Of a DNA stretch of 64,000 nt, positions 11,561 through 20,782 are shown in pieces. Under the pieces are notes generated by a model that saw nothing but the letters and a program-made list of their open reading frames with translations, was not told where the DNA came from and did no database searches. The first letter of the stretch is position 1, and each line of letters opens with the position of its first letter. The position numbers were made by a program, and so were the translations under genes. The stretch comes from Microcoleus vaginatus HSN003 (GTDB lineage Bacteria > Cyanobacteriota > Cyanobacteriia > Cyanobacteriales > Microcoleaceae), in NCBI RefSeq assembly GCF_022701255.1, contig NZ_CP031705.1, positions 1,997,501-2,061,500 of the forward strand. The letters are read 5' to 3'.

Positions 11561-13378
11561 CTAATTCATTAATTCCCCGGTTTCTTGCAGGGAGTGCAGG
11601 CGGCGGTAAATACCTTGTTGGCTTAAAAGTTCTTCGTGGCTGCCAACTTCGACGATTCTACCGCCGTCGAGTACGACGATCGCATCGGCTTCGCGAATTG
11701 TACTGAGTCTGTGGGCAATAATTATGGTGGTGCGCGTACCGAGAATATTCTGCATGGCTAGCTGGATCGCTCGCTCGCTTTCATAGTCCAAACTAGAAGT
11801 AGCCTCATCAAAAATTAACACATCCGGCTCCACCAAAAGCGCCCTCGCAATCCCCAACCGCTGCCGCTGACCGCCGGACAACCGCATTCCTCTCTCCCCG
11901 ACCACGGTATAGTAACCTTGGGGCAACAGCCGCACAAAATCCTCTACTTGGGCAATGCGACAAGCATCCTCAACTTGCTCGAAAGTTGCATTTCTGTTTC
12001 CGTAAGTCAAATTTTCCAGCAAAGTACCGTTAAAAACGTCTACTTCTTGGTGGACAATCGCTAAACGCTGACGGTAGCGAGTCACGTCTAAGCTGCGAAT
12101 GTCTTCTCCGTCGATCAGAATGCGGCCGGAGTTGGGTTCAAAGTAGCGAAACAGAAGTTTAACTAAAGTGGATTTCCCGGAACCCGATCGCCCGACTAAT
12201 GCTACTGTTTGACGGGGATGAATCAATAAATTCACATCCTGCAAAACTGGTTTTTGACTGTCGTACCCGAAGGTCAAACCGCTGAGCTCAACTTTGCCGG
12301 TAAATTTATAAGGCGACGCCGATCGAGCATTTTCTGCTAAATTAATCGCATCAACACCGTCGGGCGTTTGCATAAACTCGTGGAACCGGATCATTGAAGA
12401 ATAGCGTCGGGCTAATAATTCGGCGATAATGCTAATCGGACGCAGTTGGGAATATGCCATGCTGGCCAGGGTGTAGACGGTAACAAAATATCCGAGGGAA
12501 ATTTTGCCTGCAACCGTGGCTGCTAAGCTAAAACCAAGAACTGAAAACAAACACAACTGGACGATTGTCTGCTGGTATGTCCCCAGGATGACGTATCCTC
12601 GGTGAATGCGGTGGATCACGACTTTTAATTCGCGATCGAGTCTGGTGGTTTGCCTTTTGAGTTCATCGCTTTCTGTCGCAAAAGCTTTGACTGTTTTGAT
12701 GTTGGTGATAATTTCCGAGTTGCGGCTTTCGGTATCTTCGATGTATTCATCCAGAATTTCTTCCCGCGCAGTCACCCCTTGCAGGCCTTTGAGGGTGAAA
12801 CTGAGGATAAATAGGAATGAAACCAAAATTAATAAGCCAATCCGCCACTCAATTAAGCAGATAACGGTAAAAATGCCGATTAAGCGGACGACTTCGGGGA
12901 TGAATTCGCCGGCAATTTCTGGGTAAGTCCAAGTATGGTTGGCGATGCCTTTGGCGATGCGGCTGGCAACCCGTCCGGCGTTGTTTTCGTCGTAAAATTC
13001 TAGGGGTAAGGTGAGGATTTTGCCGATCGCACTTCTCATTTGATCGCGCCTTGCCCTCAATGGTATCGCCCAGTGGAACCAATTTGCCACCCAAGGCTGT
13101 ATCGGTGCTTTGCCGACTGTTACCAGAAAAATCATGCCCAGCAAGACGGATAGCGATAATATTTTGTTGGGTGAGTGCTGGGTAACAGAGGCGATCGCTG
13201 TTATGAGTGTTTTCGTTACTGTATCTGTAGGTTGATCCGACAATACGTTTAATATTTGACCGATCGCGTAGGGAACAAGCAAATCGGCTAGTGCCAAAAC
13301 GCTGGATGCGCCTATGCTGTAAACGGATATTTTCCAGTAGCGGCTGTAGTATTTGAGGATGTCCTGAAAGCTTGCCAT
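11561..13378 (-). CDS. ABC exporter, fused membrane and ATPase domains (MsbA/MDR type)
   Basis: An N-terminal six-helix transmembrane domain (about residues 10-330) is followed by an ATPase domain with Walker A GRSGSGKST, Q-loop IVHQEVDVF, signature LSGGQRQRLGIARALL, Walker B VLIFDEATSSLD and H-loop IIAHRLSTI. Such half-transporters work as homodimers exporting lipids or drugs; the substrate cannot be read from the sequence. I place the start at the ATG at 13378 (MASFQDILKYY), where the homologous region begins. An earlier in-frame ATG at 13411 would add 11 residues (MFARVVSQHKF). Length is about 605 residues. It stands alone with no biosynthesis partner. Confidence 0.92.
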   Translation of the reverse strand: MASFQDILKYYSRYWKISVYSIGASSVLALADLLVPYAIGQILNVLSDQPTDTVTKTLITAIASVTQHSPNKILSLSVLLGMIFLVTVGKAPIQPWVANWFHWAIPLRARRDQMRSAIGKILTLPLEFYDENNAGRVASRIAKGIANHTWTYPEIAGEFIPEVVRLIGIFTVICLIEWRIGLLILVSFLFILSFTLKGLQGVTAREEILDEYIEDTESRNSEIITNIKTVKAFATESDELKRQTTRLDRELKVVIHRIHRGYVILGTYQQTIVQLCLFSVLGFSLAATVAGKISLGYFVTVYTLASMAYSQLRPISIIAELLARRYSSMIRFHEFMQTPDGVDAINLAENARSASPYKFTGKVELSGLTFGYDSQKPVLQDVNLLIHPRQTVALVGRSGSGKSTLVKLLFRYFEPNSGRILIDGEDIRSLDVTRYRQRLAIVHQEVDVFNGTLLENLTYGNRNATFEQVEDACRIAQVEDFVRLLPQGYYTVVGERGMRLSGGQRQRLGIARALLVEPDVLIFDEATSSLDYESERAIQLAMQNILGTRTTIIIAHRLSTIREADAIVVLDGGRIVEVGSHEELLSQQGIYRRLHSLQETGELMN

Positions 13379-13596
13379 AAATTTGTGTTGAGATACAACC
13401 CTTGCAAACACTTGGATTTAAAATTGCGCTGTCGGCGCGCTTTGTTTACAACTGTACTACAAAAGTAGTTGATCGGGGAGTCATCTCGGCTCATGCTAGC
13501 GACTCGCCCGATCGGGTGATTTATGGCAATCATTCGATCGTCCGCCATCGATCGGCATTCCTGGGAAATAAACTCAAGACTAAGGGCAAAAAAATG

Positions 13597-13629
13597 CAAA
13601 AGACAGAATTTTTCTTAAATTCTGCCTTC
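13597..13629 (-). terminator. Rho-independent terminator of the 46-residue gene
   Basis: On the minus strand AAGGCAGAATTT pairs with AAATTCTGTCTT (one G-U pair) and is followed by a T-rich run (TTTTGCATTTTTTT). It lies ~40 bp past the stop of the small gene at 13668. Confidence 0.75.
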
Positions 13630-13667
13630 TGAGCAAGGCCTTATAAGTTTTACGTTTGAGTAGTCTG

Positions 13668-13808
13668 TTAGCTGAAGGTGTAGGCTGATTGGAGGGCCCA
13701 CCAGATCAAGAAGCCGATTCCGCCGGCAATGACAATCGCCGAAATGGCGATCGCTATAGGACTGTCAGCGCCCTTGAACTTCATGATTCCGCGATTTAAA
13801 TCTGACAT
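13668..13808 (-). CDS. Small 46-residue single-helix membrane protein
   Basis: Reading the minus strand from ATG at 13808 gives MSDLNRGIMKFKGADSP, then a ~25-residue hydrophobic helix (IAIAISAIVIAGGIGFLIWW) and the tail ALQSAYTFS. The polar N-terminus with one helix is the shape of small photosystem-associated thylakoid proteins. It recalls Psb35/Ssl2148-like proteins, but I cannot confirm this from memory, so no name is assigned. A terminator follows on the same strand, supporting a real gene. Confidence 0.75.
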   Translation of the reverse strand: MSDLNRGIMKFKGADSPIAIAISAIVIAGGIGFLIWWALQSAYTFS

Positions 13809-14026
13809 GACAGTGTTCTCCGACAATTCCAGCTTGATTGTAGCTTTGCCGTCGGCGGATGGCGGTCAATTTTCACGGCAATTACTGATTTGGTTAAGAA
13901 TCTGGGTGCTGAAATTTCAGGTGGGGATAGACTTTGGGGGGTTTTACTGGGTTTGTGAAAAAAACTTACTAAAAACACTTGACAAATTTCGAGAATTGAG
14001 ACAATATTGTTAATACCGCAGGAAAT

Positions 14027-14098
14027 GCGGGTGTAGCTCAGTGGTAGAGCGTCACCTTGCCAAGGTGAATGTCGCGCGTTCGAATCGCGTCACCCGCT
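14027..14098 (+). tRNA. tRNA-Gly (GCC)
   Basis: GCGGGTGTAGCTCAGTGG begins a complete 72-base cloverleaf. Acceptor GCGGGTG pairs with CACCCGC. The anticodon stem TCACC/GGTGA encloses TTGCCAA with anticodon GCC. The T arm GCGCG/CGCGT-type stem encloses TTCGAAT. CCA is not encoded. Confidence 0.96.
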
Positions 14099-14346
14099 TT
14101 AGAAGATAAAAAAATCAAGAAAACCGGAAAGTAGATCAAGAAAGTTTTCGGTCTATTCCTAAGGATGGTTGAAAATACCTAAGTTAGTGGTAAGATTGAA
14201 TCCAGAACTTGCAAATCAAAATTGCCGATGGGGCGATACCTCGGAATAGGCAGTTGAAAGCCTCGCTAGGGCGGAATTGACAAGTTTGATTAACTGGATA
14301 TGTTAACGATTATTTTTGCAAAAACGCTTTTTTTATCCGATCGCTA

Positions 14347-14751
14347 GTGCCCTCTCAAAAAGCTCCCAAGATTGACTTAAACGATGAGTACCCCTGTCCT
14401 TGCCGACGGCGGGGTCGTCTAGTGCCTATAACGTTGACAGAAGCCTTTGGCTGCAACCGCTGTCAACAAATATTTGTATTGGACGAAAGTGGAGACGTGA
14501 TCGAGCAACTATCAACGAACTATCCTTACAAGCAGGCTTGGCGGTGGACAGGGAACCAGTGGAACAGAGCCCATCCGGGTTTGAAGGCCCATTACTTGCC
14601 ATTGGCTTTGGGTATGATCTTGGTGCCGCTAGTGATTTGGTTGCCCTTGGCGCTACACTCGCCGGGCCCGAATATTATTCTGTGGGCAATGGTCGCGGTG
14701 CTGCTAGCAATGCTGCCGGCGCTGATGGTATGGCTCGCTTACAGGCGTTAG
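14347..14751 (+). CDS. Zinc-ribbon-like membrane protein upstream of proA-like gene
   Basis: A 134-residue protein from a GTG start. Residues ~14-42 contain CPC and CNRC pairs (YPCPCRRRG...FGCNRCQQIF), a likely zinc ribbon. A basic/aromatic middle (KQAWRWTGNQWNRA) precedes two membrane helices (~84-104 and ~111-130). The function is unknown. It ends 4 bp before the proA-like gene, so the two are probably cotranscribed and may act together. The start is uncertain because no strong ribosome site is seen. Confidence 0.75.
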   Translation: MPSQKAPKIDLNDEYPCPCRRRGRLVPITLTEAFGCNRCQQIFVLDESGDVIEQLSTNYPYKQAWRWTGNQWNRAHPGLKAHYLPLALGMILVPLVIWLPLALHSPGPNIILWAMVAVLLAMLPALMVWLAYRR

Positions 14752-14755
14752 CGAG

Positions 14756-16021
14756 ATGATAATAGAGGATTTTACCCATTCATCAGATGCCGCAAATGTC
14801 GCGCGTCGCGCTTATCAAGCTTCTTTGGAGTTGGCTGCGACAAAGAGTGCGGATCGCGCTGCTGCTTTGCAGGCGATGGCGGGCTCGCTGAAACGCCGGC
14901 AAAATGACATTTTAGAAGCAAATACTCTGGATCTAGAAGCGAGTCGGGACATGGCGATTCCCGAGTTGATTGTGGAGTGGCTGAAGCTGACGCCGGAACG
15001 GATCAAGACAACTGTGCAAATTCTGGAACGGTTGGGGGAAATGCCAGATCCGATCGGCAGGGTGATCAATGCTTCTTATCAGGTTGATCGCTGTCAGGTT
15101 TACTGTCAGTCGCTACCGCTGGGGGCGATCGCTCTAATTTACGAGGCGTTTCCCGAGTTGGGCGCGATCGCAGCCGGTTTGTGTCTCAAAAGCGCTAACA
15201 GTTTGATTCTCAAAGGTGGCAGCGAAAGCTGGCAAACTAATACTGTAATTGGAGAAGCTTTGGTGTCGGCGATCGATGAGGTCGGTTTGCCCTCAGGATG
15301 TTTGCAGGTACTGCCGCCGGATCGGGGCGCTTCGATCCGAGAATTGGTCACTCAAGACCAATATCTCAATTTAATTATTCCCTACGGCAGACCAAGTTTG
15401 GTGCAGCAAGTAGTAAGGTTATGCACAGCACCAGTTTTGAGGTCGGCCATGGGAAATTGTTACCTTTATTGGTCACCGACTGGCAGTTTGGAGATGGCAA
15501 GGTGGATGATTTTGGACAGTCATCAAAGCGTACCCGATCCTGTTAATGCGATCGAGAAAGTGCTGATCGATCGCAACCAAAAGCCTTCTTCCTTACTCAG
15601 GCTGTGGAACAGTTTAAAAGAAAAAGGCTTTCAAATTAGCGGTGATGCGGATCTCGTCGCAGATTTCCCAGACTTGAAGCTGGCGGAACCATACGAGTGG
15701 ACTCAACCTTATTTAAACAAAACCATCGCTTTTAAAGTTGTCGATAGTTTAGAGATTGCGATCGGCTGGATCAACCGCTACAGCAGCGGCCACGCGGACT
15801 GCATCGCCACTGAATCTTACTTAGAAAGTCGCCAATTTGCTCTGGATGTTAACAGCGCCTCAACTTTTATTAATGCCTCACCTCGGTTTTGGCGCTATCA
15901 AAATCGGGGAGATGCGATATTTTTGGGAATGTCCAACCAAAAAGGTTATCGTCGGGGATTGATCGGCTTAGATACCCTGACGACAATCAAAGAAATTGTT
16001 CAGGGAAACGGACTTTTTTAA
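14756..16021 (+). CDS. Glutamate-5-semialdehyde dehydrogenase (ProA) paralogue lacking the catalytic Cys
   Basis: The 421-residue length and order fit ProA: LIYEAFPELGAIAAGLCLKS aligns with the family's VIYEARPNV...AALCLKSGNA; ILKGGSES matches the phosphate-binding loop; NLIIPYGRPSLV replaces IIPRGG; GNCYLYWSP replaces GNCHVYVD. The segment normally reading RP..CNALETLLVH is here VPDPVNAIEKVLID, so Val263 sits where the thioester-forming Cys belongs. True ProA reduces glutamyl-5-phosphate in proline synthesis. This copy may be inactive, regulatory or use another chemistry, and a canonical ProA probably exists elsewhere in the genome. It lies directly downstream of a zinc-ribbon membrane protein. 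Confidence 0.85.
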   Translation: MIIEDFTHSSDAANVARRAYQASLELAATKSADRAAALQAMAGSLKRRQNDILEANTLDLEASRDMAIPELIVEWLKLTPERIKTTVQILERLGEMPDPIGRVINASYQVDRCQVYCQSLPLGAIALIYEAFPELGAIAAGLCLKSANSLILKGGSESWQTNTVIGEALVSAIDEVGLPSGCLQVLPPDRGASIRELVTQDQYLNLIIPYGRPSLVQQVVRLCTAPVLRSAMGNCYLYWSPTGSLEMARWMILDSHQSVPDPVNAIEKVLIDRNQKPSSLLRLWNSLKEKGFQISGDADLVADFPDLKLAEPYEWTQPYLNKTIAFKVVDSLEIAIGWINRYSSGHADCIATESYLESRQFALDVNSASTFINASPRFWRYQNRGDAIFLGMSNQKGYRRGLIGLDTLTTIKEIVQGNGLF

Positions 16022-16342
16022 TATTATAGGTTATTTAGGATTGGTTATTGGGATTAAACCAAACTGAAAAGTGGGAGAATATTATCGATGCGTAAGCCTT
16101 TAATAGTTGTTCCAAAAATATTTTTATAGGATACAATAATATCTTGGTACAAAAATCAGGCAGCCTTGATCTAAAGCAATTTGATCACAAGCTGCCGGAT
16201 AGCCGCATTGGAGACAGATAAAATCTCCGCAGCGTGACAATAAGCCGTCGGATTTATGTGTGGGTTCCATCTAAAATCGGGTACGGGATCTAATTAAATT
16301 TAGAAACTTATTAAGTCACATGAAAATACTCTTATCGAGCAC
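16022..16342. other. Spacer upstream of desaturase with a stem-loop
   Basis: No gene. GGCAGC (16159-16164) pairs with GCTGCC (16191-16196), extended inwards by TTGATC/GATCA, giving a stem-loop ~150 bp ahead of the desaturase start. It could be a terminator of the proA-like gene or leader structure. Confidence 0.45.
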
Positions 16343-17494
16343 ATGAAATCAGAAAAATCACTCAATACTCTAGACAAGACGGCAACCCCGACTTTAGGCG
16401 AAGGAACGCTAATTCCACACTCAGTATACGCTAAGAAATTGCGCCCACTTCTGCCATCAGAAGCCTTTACACCCGATGGTAGTAAGTTGGTTATACTGTT
16501 CATTAATATGGGCATTTTGCTACTGGGTTGGGGAATTGCCTCTCGTCTCGATCATTGGCCTGTATATCTCTTATGGCTTTATTTACCTTTAGCTTTGATT
16601 ATGGGTAATAGTGTAATAGCTTTATCATTTATCTCCCATGATTTCATGCACGGTAGTGTGCAGAAAAAGTCTCGCCTGACTGATCTCATTAGTTTTCTAG
16701 GGTTCGCAATGTTGTTTATGCCCCCGACTCAGTGGAAATCTCTTCATAACATTGTACATCACAGTAAAACAAATTCTTTAGGAGATCCCGATCGCAATTA
16801 CCTCTACCAACAGCCTAATACTTGGGGAAAATGGATTCAAAATTTCTTTGTACCATCTCTTGACTTCAATCCATTTTGGTTCTTCATAGTAGGGATGGCA
16901 GGCTCGTGGTTATTTCATAATTTTTCCAACCTCTCTTCGATTCTGTTCTTTAATAATAAGTCGGTTGATTATGTGCCGGCTGCTTTTACAGTCAGTGTTC
17001 GGGATAGGTGGACAATTGCCCTTGAGTTTATGGGAATTTTATGCCTGCATTTGAGCATTTTATTCTATTTAGACTTTCATCCCCTAAAACTAGCTTTTGG
17101 CTATTTTCTGCCGTTAGCAATTGGTCATTCAGGAATCATGTTTTATATCTACACGAATCATCTGATTTGCCGGATGACAAGTGTTAATGACCCGCTGATT
17201 AATAGTCTTTCAATACGGGTTCCTAAAATATTTGATCTGTTGCATTTCAATTTTTCATATCACACGGAGCATCATATTTTCCCTAGTCTTAACTCAGACT
17301 ATTACCCTTTGGTTCAAGAGTTGATCCAAACTCACTATCCGGGGCGGATGAATTTACTGGATGCTGGTGAAGCTTGGCAATTGTTAATAGAAACTCCTAG
17401 GCATTACAAAGATGAAGTTACCTTAACTGATTATTTAGGGAAAACTTCGGTAACTTGCCCTCTTGATAATTCTGCTGTAACGCCTTTGCCATAG
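16343..17494 (+). CDS. Membrane fatty acid desaturase family protein
   Basis: The three histidine clusters of membrane di-iron desaturases are present: SHDFMHG (His99, His103), HNIVHH (135-140) and HTEHH near 305, set between hydrophobic segments (about 48-95, 165-185, 220-265). These enzymes insert double bonds into acyl lipids or, in related families, hydroxylate lipids or carotenoids. The spacing suits an acyl desaturase, but regiospecificity cannot be told and this is not clearly DesA, DesB, DesC or DesD. A lipoxygenase and a cyclopropane-synthase-like methyltransferase follow on the other strand, suggesting a lipid-modification neighbourhood. Confidence 0.88.
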   Translation: MKSEKSLNTLDKTATPTLGEGTLIPHSVYAKKLRPLLPSEAFTPDGSKLVILFINMGILLLGWGIASRLDHWPVYLLWLYLPLALIMGNSVIALSFISHDFMHGSVQKKSRLTDLISFLGFAMLFMPPTQWKSLHNIVHHSKTNSLGDPDRNYLYQQPNTWGKWIQNFFVPSLDFNPFWFFIVGMAGSWLFHNFSNLSSILFFNNKSVDYVPAAFTVSVRDRWTIALEFMGILCLHLSILFYLDFHPLKLAFGYFLPLAIGHSGIMFYIYTNHLICRMTSVNDPLINSLSIRVPKIFDLLHFNFSYHTEHHIFPSLNSDYYPLVQELIQTHYPGRMNLLDAGEAWQLLIETPRHYKDEVTLTDYLGKTSVTCPLDNSAVTPLP

Positions 17495-17564
17495 CTAAAT
17501 ACACCCGTTACTCTCACAAGTTCCCCCCAGACTACAACTAGAAAGGGACGCTAACGACCAATAC

Positions 17565-17595
17565 AAAGTAAGGTGTGCACTGCACACCTTACTTT
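17565..17595. terminator. Bidirectional terminator between desaturase and lipoxygenase
   Basis: Arms AAAGTAAGGTGTGCA (17565-17579) and its complement (17581-17595) form a perfect 15-bp near-palindrome between convergent genes. Confidence 0.75.
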
Positions 17596-17620
17596 GAGAT
17601 ATCGTACTGAATTTTTAATT

Positions 17621-19348
17621 CTACATACTGATACTATTGAGCACCAACGAAGGCTTGAGAGCAAAATAAGGAATGACTCGTTTTTGATTGTTGGCATCAA
17701 TATTTTGTTCTGCCATATTCAAATTTTGCTGGAACTGTCTGGCTAAAAGTTGGATCGGCGTTCCCGCAAAAACTTCATCGAAGCTCATCCGGTAGAGTTC
17801 TCGGAAAGATTTATCGTAATAACCCAAACGGTCATATCGATAAGCTGACAAAATAAACAGAATTTGCAGTTGGTCAGCCGCTCGTTTGTACGGAGGAAGC
17901 AACCGTAAAATGTCATTTTCCGTAATCACTTCTAGAGTACCCGAAGCAGTAATTCTAGGAATGTCCCGGTAGGCTGCCAAGGGCATATTTGCCGCAAAAC
18001 TCATGTAGTCATACTGGGGAAAATTGAGGGCTGAATGCTGCGGGCCACAGGTAAAAATTACAGTTGTGACAATTGCAATTAATTGTTCAACTGTGTCGAT
18101 GTGGTCGGGCATTCCTTTGACTTTACCGCCGTCATCAGACGCTAATTCTTTAGCCCAGGTTTGCAGTTCCACATCTTGTACGATCGCGATCTCCGTCGGG
18201 TAAAAGAATTTAAGATAGCCCGATACAAAGGTTTCAATCGCATCCCAAAGCAACAATCCATCATCTCGGTAAGGATAGTGAGGCAGTTGATTGGGGTCAT
18301 CCATTCCCCGATTTTTCAGTTCAGCGGGTAAGGCAAATTGATCGAGACTCCATGTACTGCACGCCTCTCTAGTCAGTTCCATTGTCTCAGCCAAGGTGCC
18401 GCCTAGCAGTTCATCGACGGGCCCGCCAGGAGCGATCAAGTGAGAACGCGCCAGATCGTTGTTGGTCAACATAAAGCGAAAGTGCGGTTTCAGCAGCAGG
18501 CTAAGCGGGTGATTTTGGGCCAACTGTCGGGCGGTGACGATCGCGATTGGTTCCATCACCAGATGAGTTCGACCTAAATGCGAGTTCATTTCATGGTGAT
18601 TGGCATCTGCTACTTGTACGCAGAGTTTCGCAAACAGCCAATCGACAGGAGGATCGAAAGGCGTGTAGACATGGCTACCGGGCGTCGGATCTAGTTGAAT
18701 GGCAATAGGTGTCATTTCACCGCGATCACGGACTCCCGTCCACCGCCAAGCGAAAAAAGCCCGTGGTTTCGGCAAGTATTTTCTGCCTTTTTCATAGGTT
18801 CCGCCTCCAACGAGAGCAGGCGCGCGATAGTGTTCGTCAGTACCTGTGTAATCGGCAATGTAAATGTTTTTGTCCTGCAACTCTTGGCGCAGATCGAATA
18901 AGGGGTGCAAACTGGAAAGACCCCTCAGTGTTTCTGCCCGAGGATCGCTCGCATCTAGGAGGCGAAGCACCATTGGATTTGCTCCAGACAGGCGCTGTTC
19001 TGCAAAAGAGCGATCGGTTTGGTAAATTTTGGCAACTCCAGGTAGCGGCAGGCAAGTAAAAAAGTCTTCATAGTCTTGGAGTTCGTCGAGACGATCGAGA
19101 AAAGTTCTCGAATCGGCTGCCAGCATATTTGCTGGAAGTTCCGATGTTGCTAATATGCGTTCTGCAAGATACTTGCTCGAAAAGTTCTCGACTGCGGGCA
19201 CATTTTTCAATAATGCCAAAGGTGATAAACTCTCATAGTCAAACTGATAAGCTTGTTGCTGACGATTCAAGAAATTTTGGCGCTGTTCTTGGTTCGGGTC
19301 GTCTTGAGGAAGAGAAGGTTTCATATTGTGTACCATTGTATAAATCAA
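17621..19348 (-). CDS. Lipoxygenase
   Basis: A 575-residue lipoxygenase catalytic domain without an obvious PLAT domain. Iron ligands are His252 and His257 (HHEMNSHLGRTH), His438 and Asn442 (CGPQHSALNFPQYDY). The region VMEPIAIVTARQLAQNHPL is also typical. The enzyme adds O2 to polyunsaturated fatty acids to give hydroperoxides. In the family the C-terminal carboxylate, usually of Ile, is the last iron ligand; here the chain ends NSISM, with Met in that place (codons ATC AGT ATG TAG). No signal peptide is seen. In-frame Met residues at 5 and 9 are alternative starts. It is convergent with a desaturase that could make its substrate. Confidence 0.95.
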   Translation of the reverse strand: MIYTMVHNMKPSLPQDDPNQEQRQNFLNRQQQAYQFDYESLSPLALLKNVPAVENFSSKYLAERILATSELPANMLAADSRTFLDRLDELQDYEDFFTCLPLPGVAKIYQTDRSFAEQRLSGANPMVLRLLDASDPRAETLRGLSSLHPLFDLRQELQDKNIYIADYTGTDEHYRAPALVGGGTYEKGRKYLPKPRAFFAWRWTGVRDRGEMTPIAIQLDPTPGSHVYTPFDPPVDWLFAKLCVQVADANHHEMNSHLGRTHLVMEPIAIVTARQLAQNHPLSLLLKPHFRFMLTNNDLARSHLIAPGGPVDELLGGTLAETMELTREACSTWSLDQFALPAELKNRGMDDPNQLPHYPYRDDGLLLWDAIETFVSGYLKFFYPTEIAIVQDVELQTWAKELASDDGGKVKGMPDHIDTVEQLIAIVTTVIFTCGPQHSALNFPQYDYMSFAANMPLAAYRDIPRITASGTLEVITENDILRLLPPYKRAADQLQILFILSAYRYDRLGYYDKSFRELYRMSFDEVFAGTPIQLLARQFQQNLNMAEQNIDANNQKRVIPYFALKPSLVLNSISM

Positions 19349-19648
19349 CTCTCTTTTTGTAGTAAAATATCGGAGATCCTCACTACCAATCGAGGATGGA
19401 ATTTAAAAAGTATTGTGCAGGCTCGCGCTTGATATAGGTCTTATTCACCGATCGATAATCTTATTCCGGATTTTTTTTTAAAACTCAGAAAAATTCCTCA
19501 AAAGAAGGCAAGACTTATCGATCGCGCTAAATCTAGGTTGAAAGGTTTCATTCTCCCGATAAGTAGCTCGCACTCAAGAACCCCGACTTCTTTGAGAAGT
19601 CGGGGTTCGGGGTGTTTGTTTTTTTGAGCTGGGTCTACTGATTAGCGG
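19349..19648. other. Spacer between methyltransferase and lipoxygenase
   Basis: About 300 bp with no gene apart from the hairpin at 19578-19608. It should contain the lipoxygenase promoter near 19350-19450. Confidence 0.45.
19578..19608. terminator. Perfect 13-bp GC-rich hairpin
   Basis: GAACCCCGACTTC (19578-19590) and its complement (19596-19608) flank TTTGA, followed on the plus side by a T-rich run. It lies 41 bp past the methyltransferase stop. The T-run is on the wrong side for that gene, so it may be a dispersed repeat used as a terminator. Confidence 0.6.
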
Positions 19649-20782
19649 TTAGGCACGAACCATTAAATATTGGCCATTGCCGTTGTATTCGCCGTCGCAA
19701 CTCGCGAAATTAGACACAAACCAAATCAAGTAAAACCGCCAGATGCGACGAAATTTGGCATAGTCCATGCCGTAGTCTAAATCTTTGACTATTGCCTGAG
19801 AATCGTCAAAGTTTTTCAGCCAAGTAGCTAAGGTTGTAGAGTAATTGTGTCCGTTGAGATACCAGTTTTTTATGGTTTTGAGGTCTTTGTTGTGGCTGGG
19901 AACTGCATCGTATTTCCAGTAACGACCGTGGGGGAAAATGTATTTGTGGGTGAAAACGCTGGATATATTGTTGGGAATGCGAACTGTGATGATGTGAATA
20001 AAAACTTTGCCATTATCGTTCAGGAAAGATGCCAGCTTTTGGAAAGCTTTCGTTAAATTGCCTACATGACAAAAAACTCCGATGGAGAGAATTTTGTCAA
20101 ATTTTGTCTCAAATTGGGCCTCGTTCAAATCTCCTTCATATAGGGTAAATCGACCAGAACTAAGGTAGCTTTCGGGGTCTTGCATCTTCTGACGCATATA
20201 CTCGCATTGCTGGTGGCTCAAGTTAATCCCGGTAAAGGTGACATTGGGGAATTTGGAAAGAATGTAATTGGGAACACAACCCCAACCGCAGCCAAAGTCT
20301 AAAATATTGTCGCCATCCTGAATCTCTAGCTTCTCAATCACATCATCAATCATGTGCATTTGCGATTGTTCAAGGTTTGCCGCTCCTTTTTCCCACAATC
20401 CCATGCTGTATTTAGGATAAATGAGTTTTCCGTCGCCTAACATCGGATTCAGCATTGCTTGAGGTAAGTCGTACTGAATCTTCATTAAATCCCGCGGCCC
20501 TTCGGCGGTACGATCTGTTTCTGTCAGTACCCATTCGTAGGCTGTAAGCAGGGAGGGAAAGTGCCGGAACAATACGGGCATACAGGTATCAAAAAGCGAT
20601 CGCAATACAGAATCCGGTACTTCTAAACCGTTGATATAAGACTCTGCTACTGCCATGTGGGCCGCGTTAACTGCACTGACTGCTAGGCGGGTTGCTCCGT
20701 AGGCGATCGGACTTTTGGTATGGATATTTCCCACGATGGGAATGTGTTTTTCGATGCTTTGTAGGGCTGTTGATGAAGTCAT
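19649..20782 (-). CDS. Cyclopropane-fatty-acid-synthase-like SAM methyltransferase
   Basis: A 377-residue class I methyltransferase. An N-terminal helical region (~1-110) is followed by PKYSMGLWEKG (like the YS.G.W segment of CFA synthases), motif I ILDFGCGWG with NYIL after it, GINLSHQQCEYM and the later ILSIGVFCHVG. This is the CFA-synthase/coclaurine-N-methyltransferase group. Family members methylate unsaturated acyl chains or small amines, and the substrate here is unknown. It is upstream on the same strand as the lipoxygenase, with a 300-bp gap, so cotranscription is doubtful. Confidence 0.85.
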   Translation of the reverse strand: MTSSTALQSIEKHIPIVGNIHTKSPIAYGATRLAVSAVNAAHMAVAESYINGLEVPDSVLRSLFDTCMPVLFRHFPSLLTAYEWVLTETDRTAEGPRDLMKIQYDLPQAMLNPMLGDGKLIYPKYSMGLWEKGAANLEQSQMHMIDDVIEKLEIQDGDNILDFGCGWGCVPNYILSKFPNVTFTGINLSHQQCEYMRQKMQDPESYLSSGRFTLYEGDLNEAQFETKFDKILSIGVFCHVGNLTKAFQKLASFLNDNGKVFIHIITVRIPNNISSVFTHKYIFPHGRYWKYDAVPSHNKDLKTIKNWYLNGHNYSTTLATWLKNFDDSQAIVKDLDYGMDYAKFRRIWRFYLIWFVSNFASCDGEYNGNGQYLMVRA

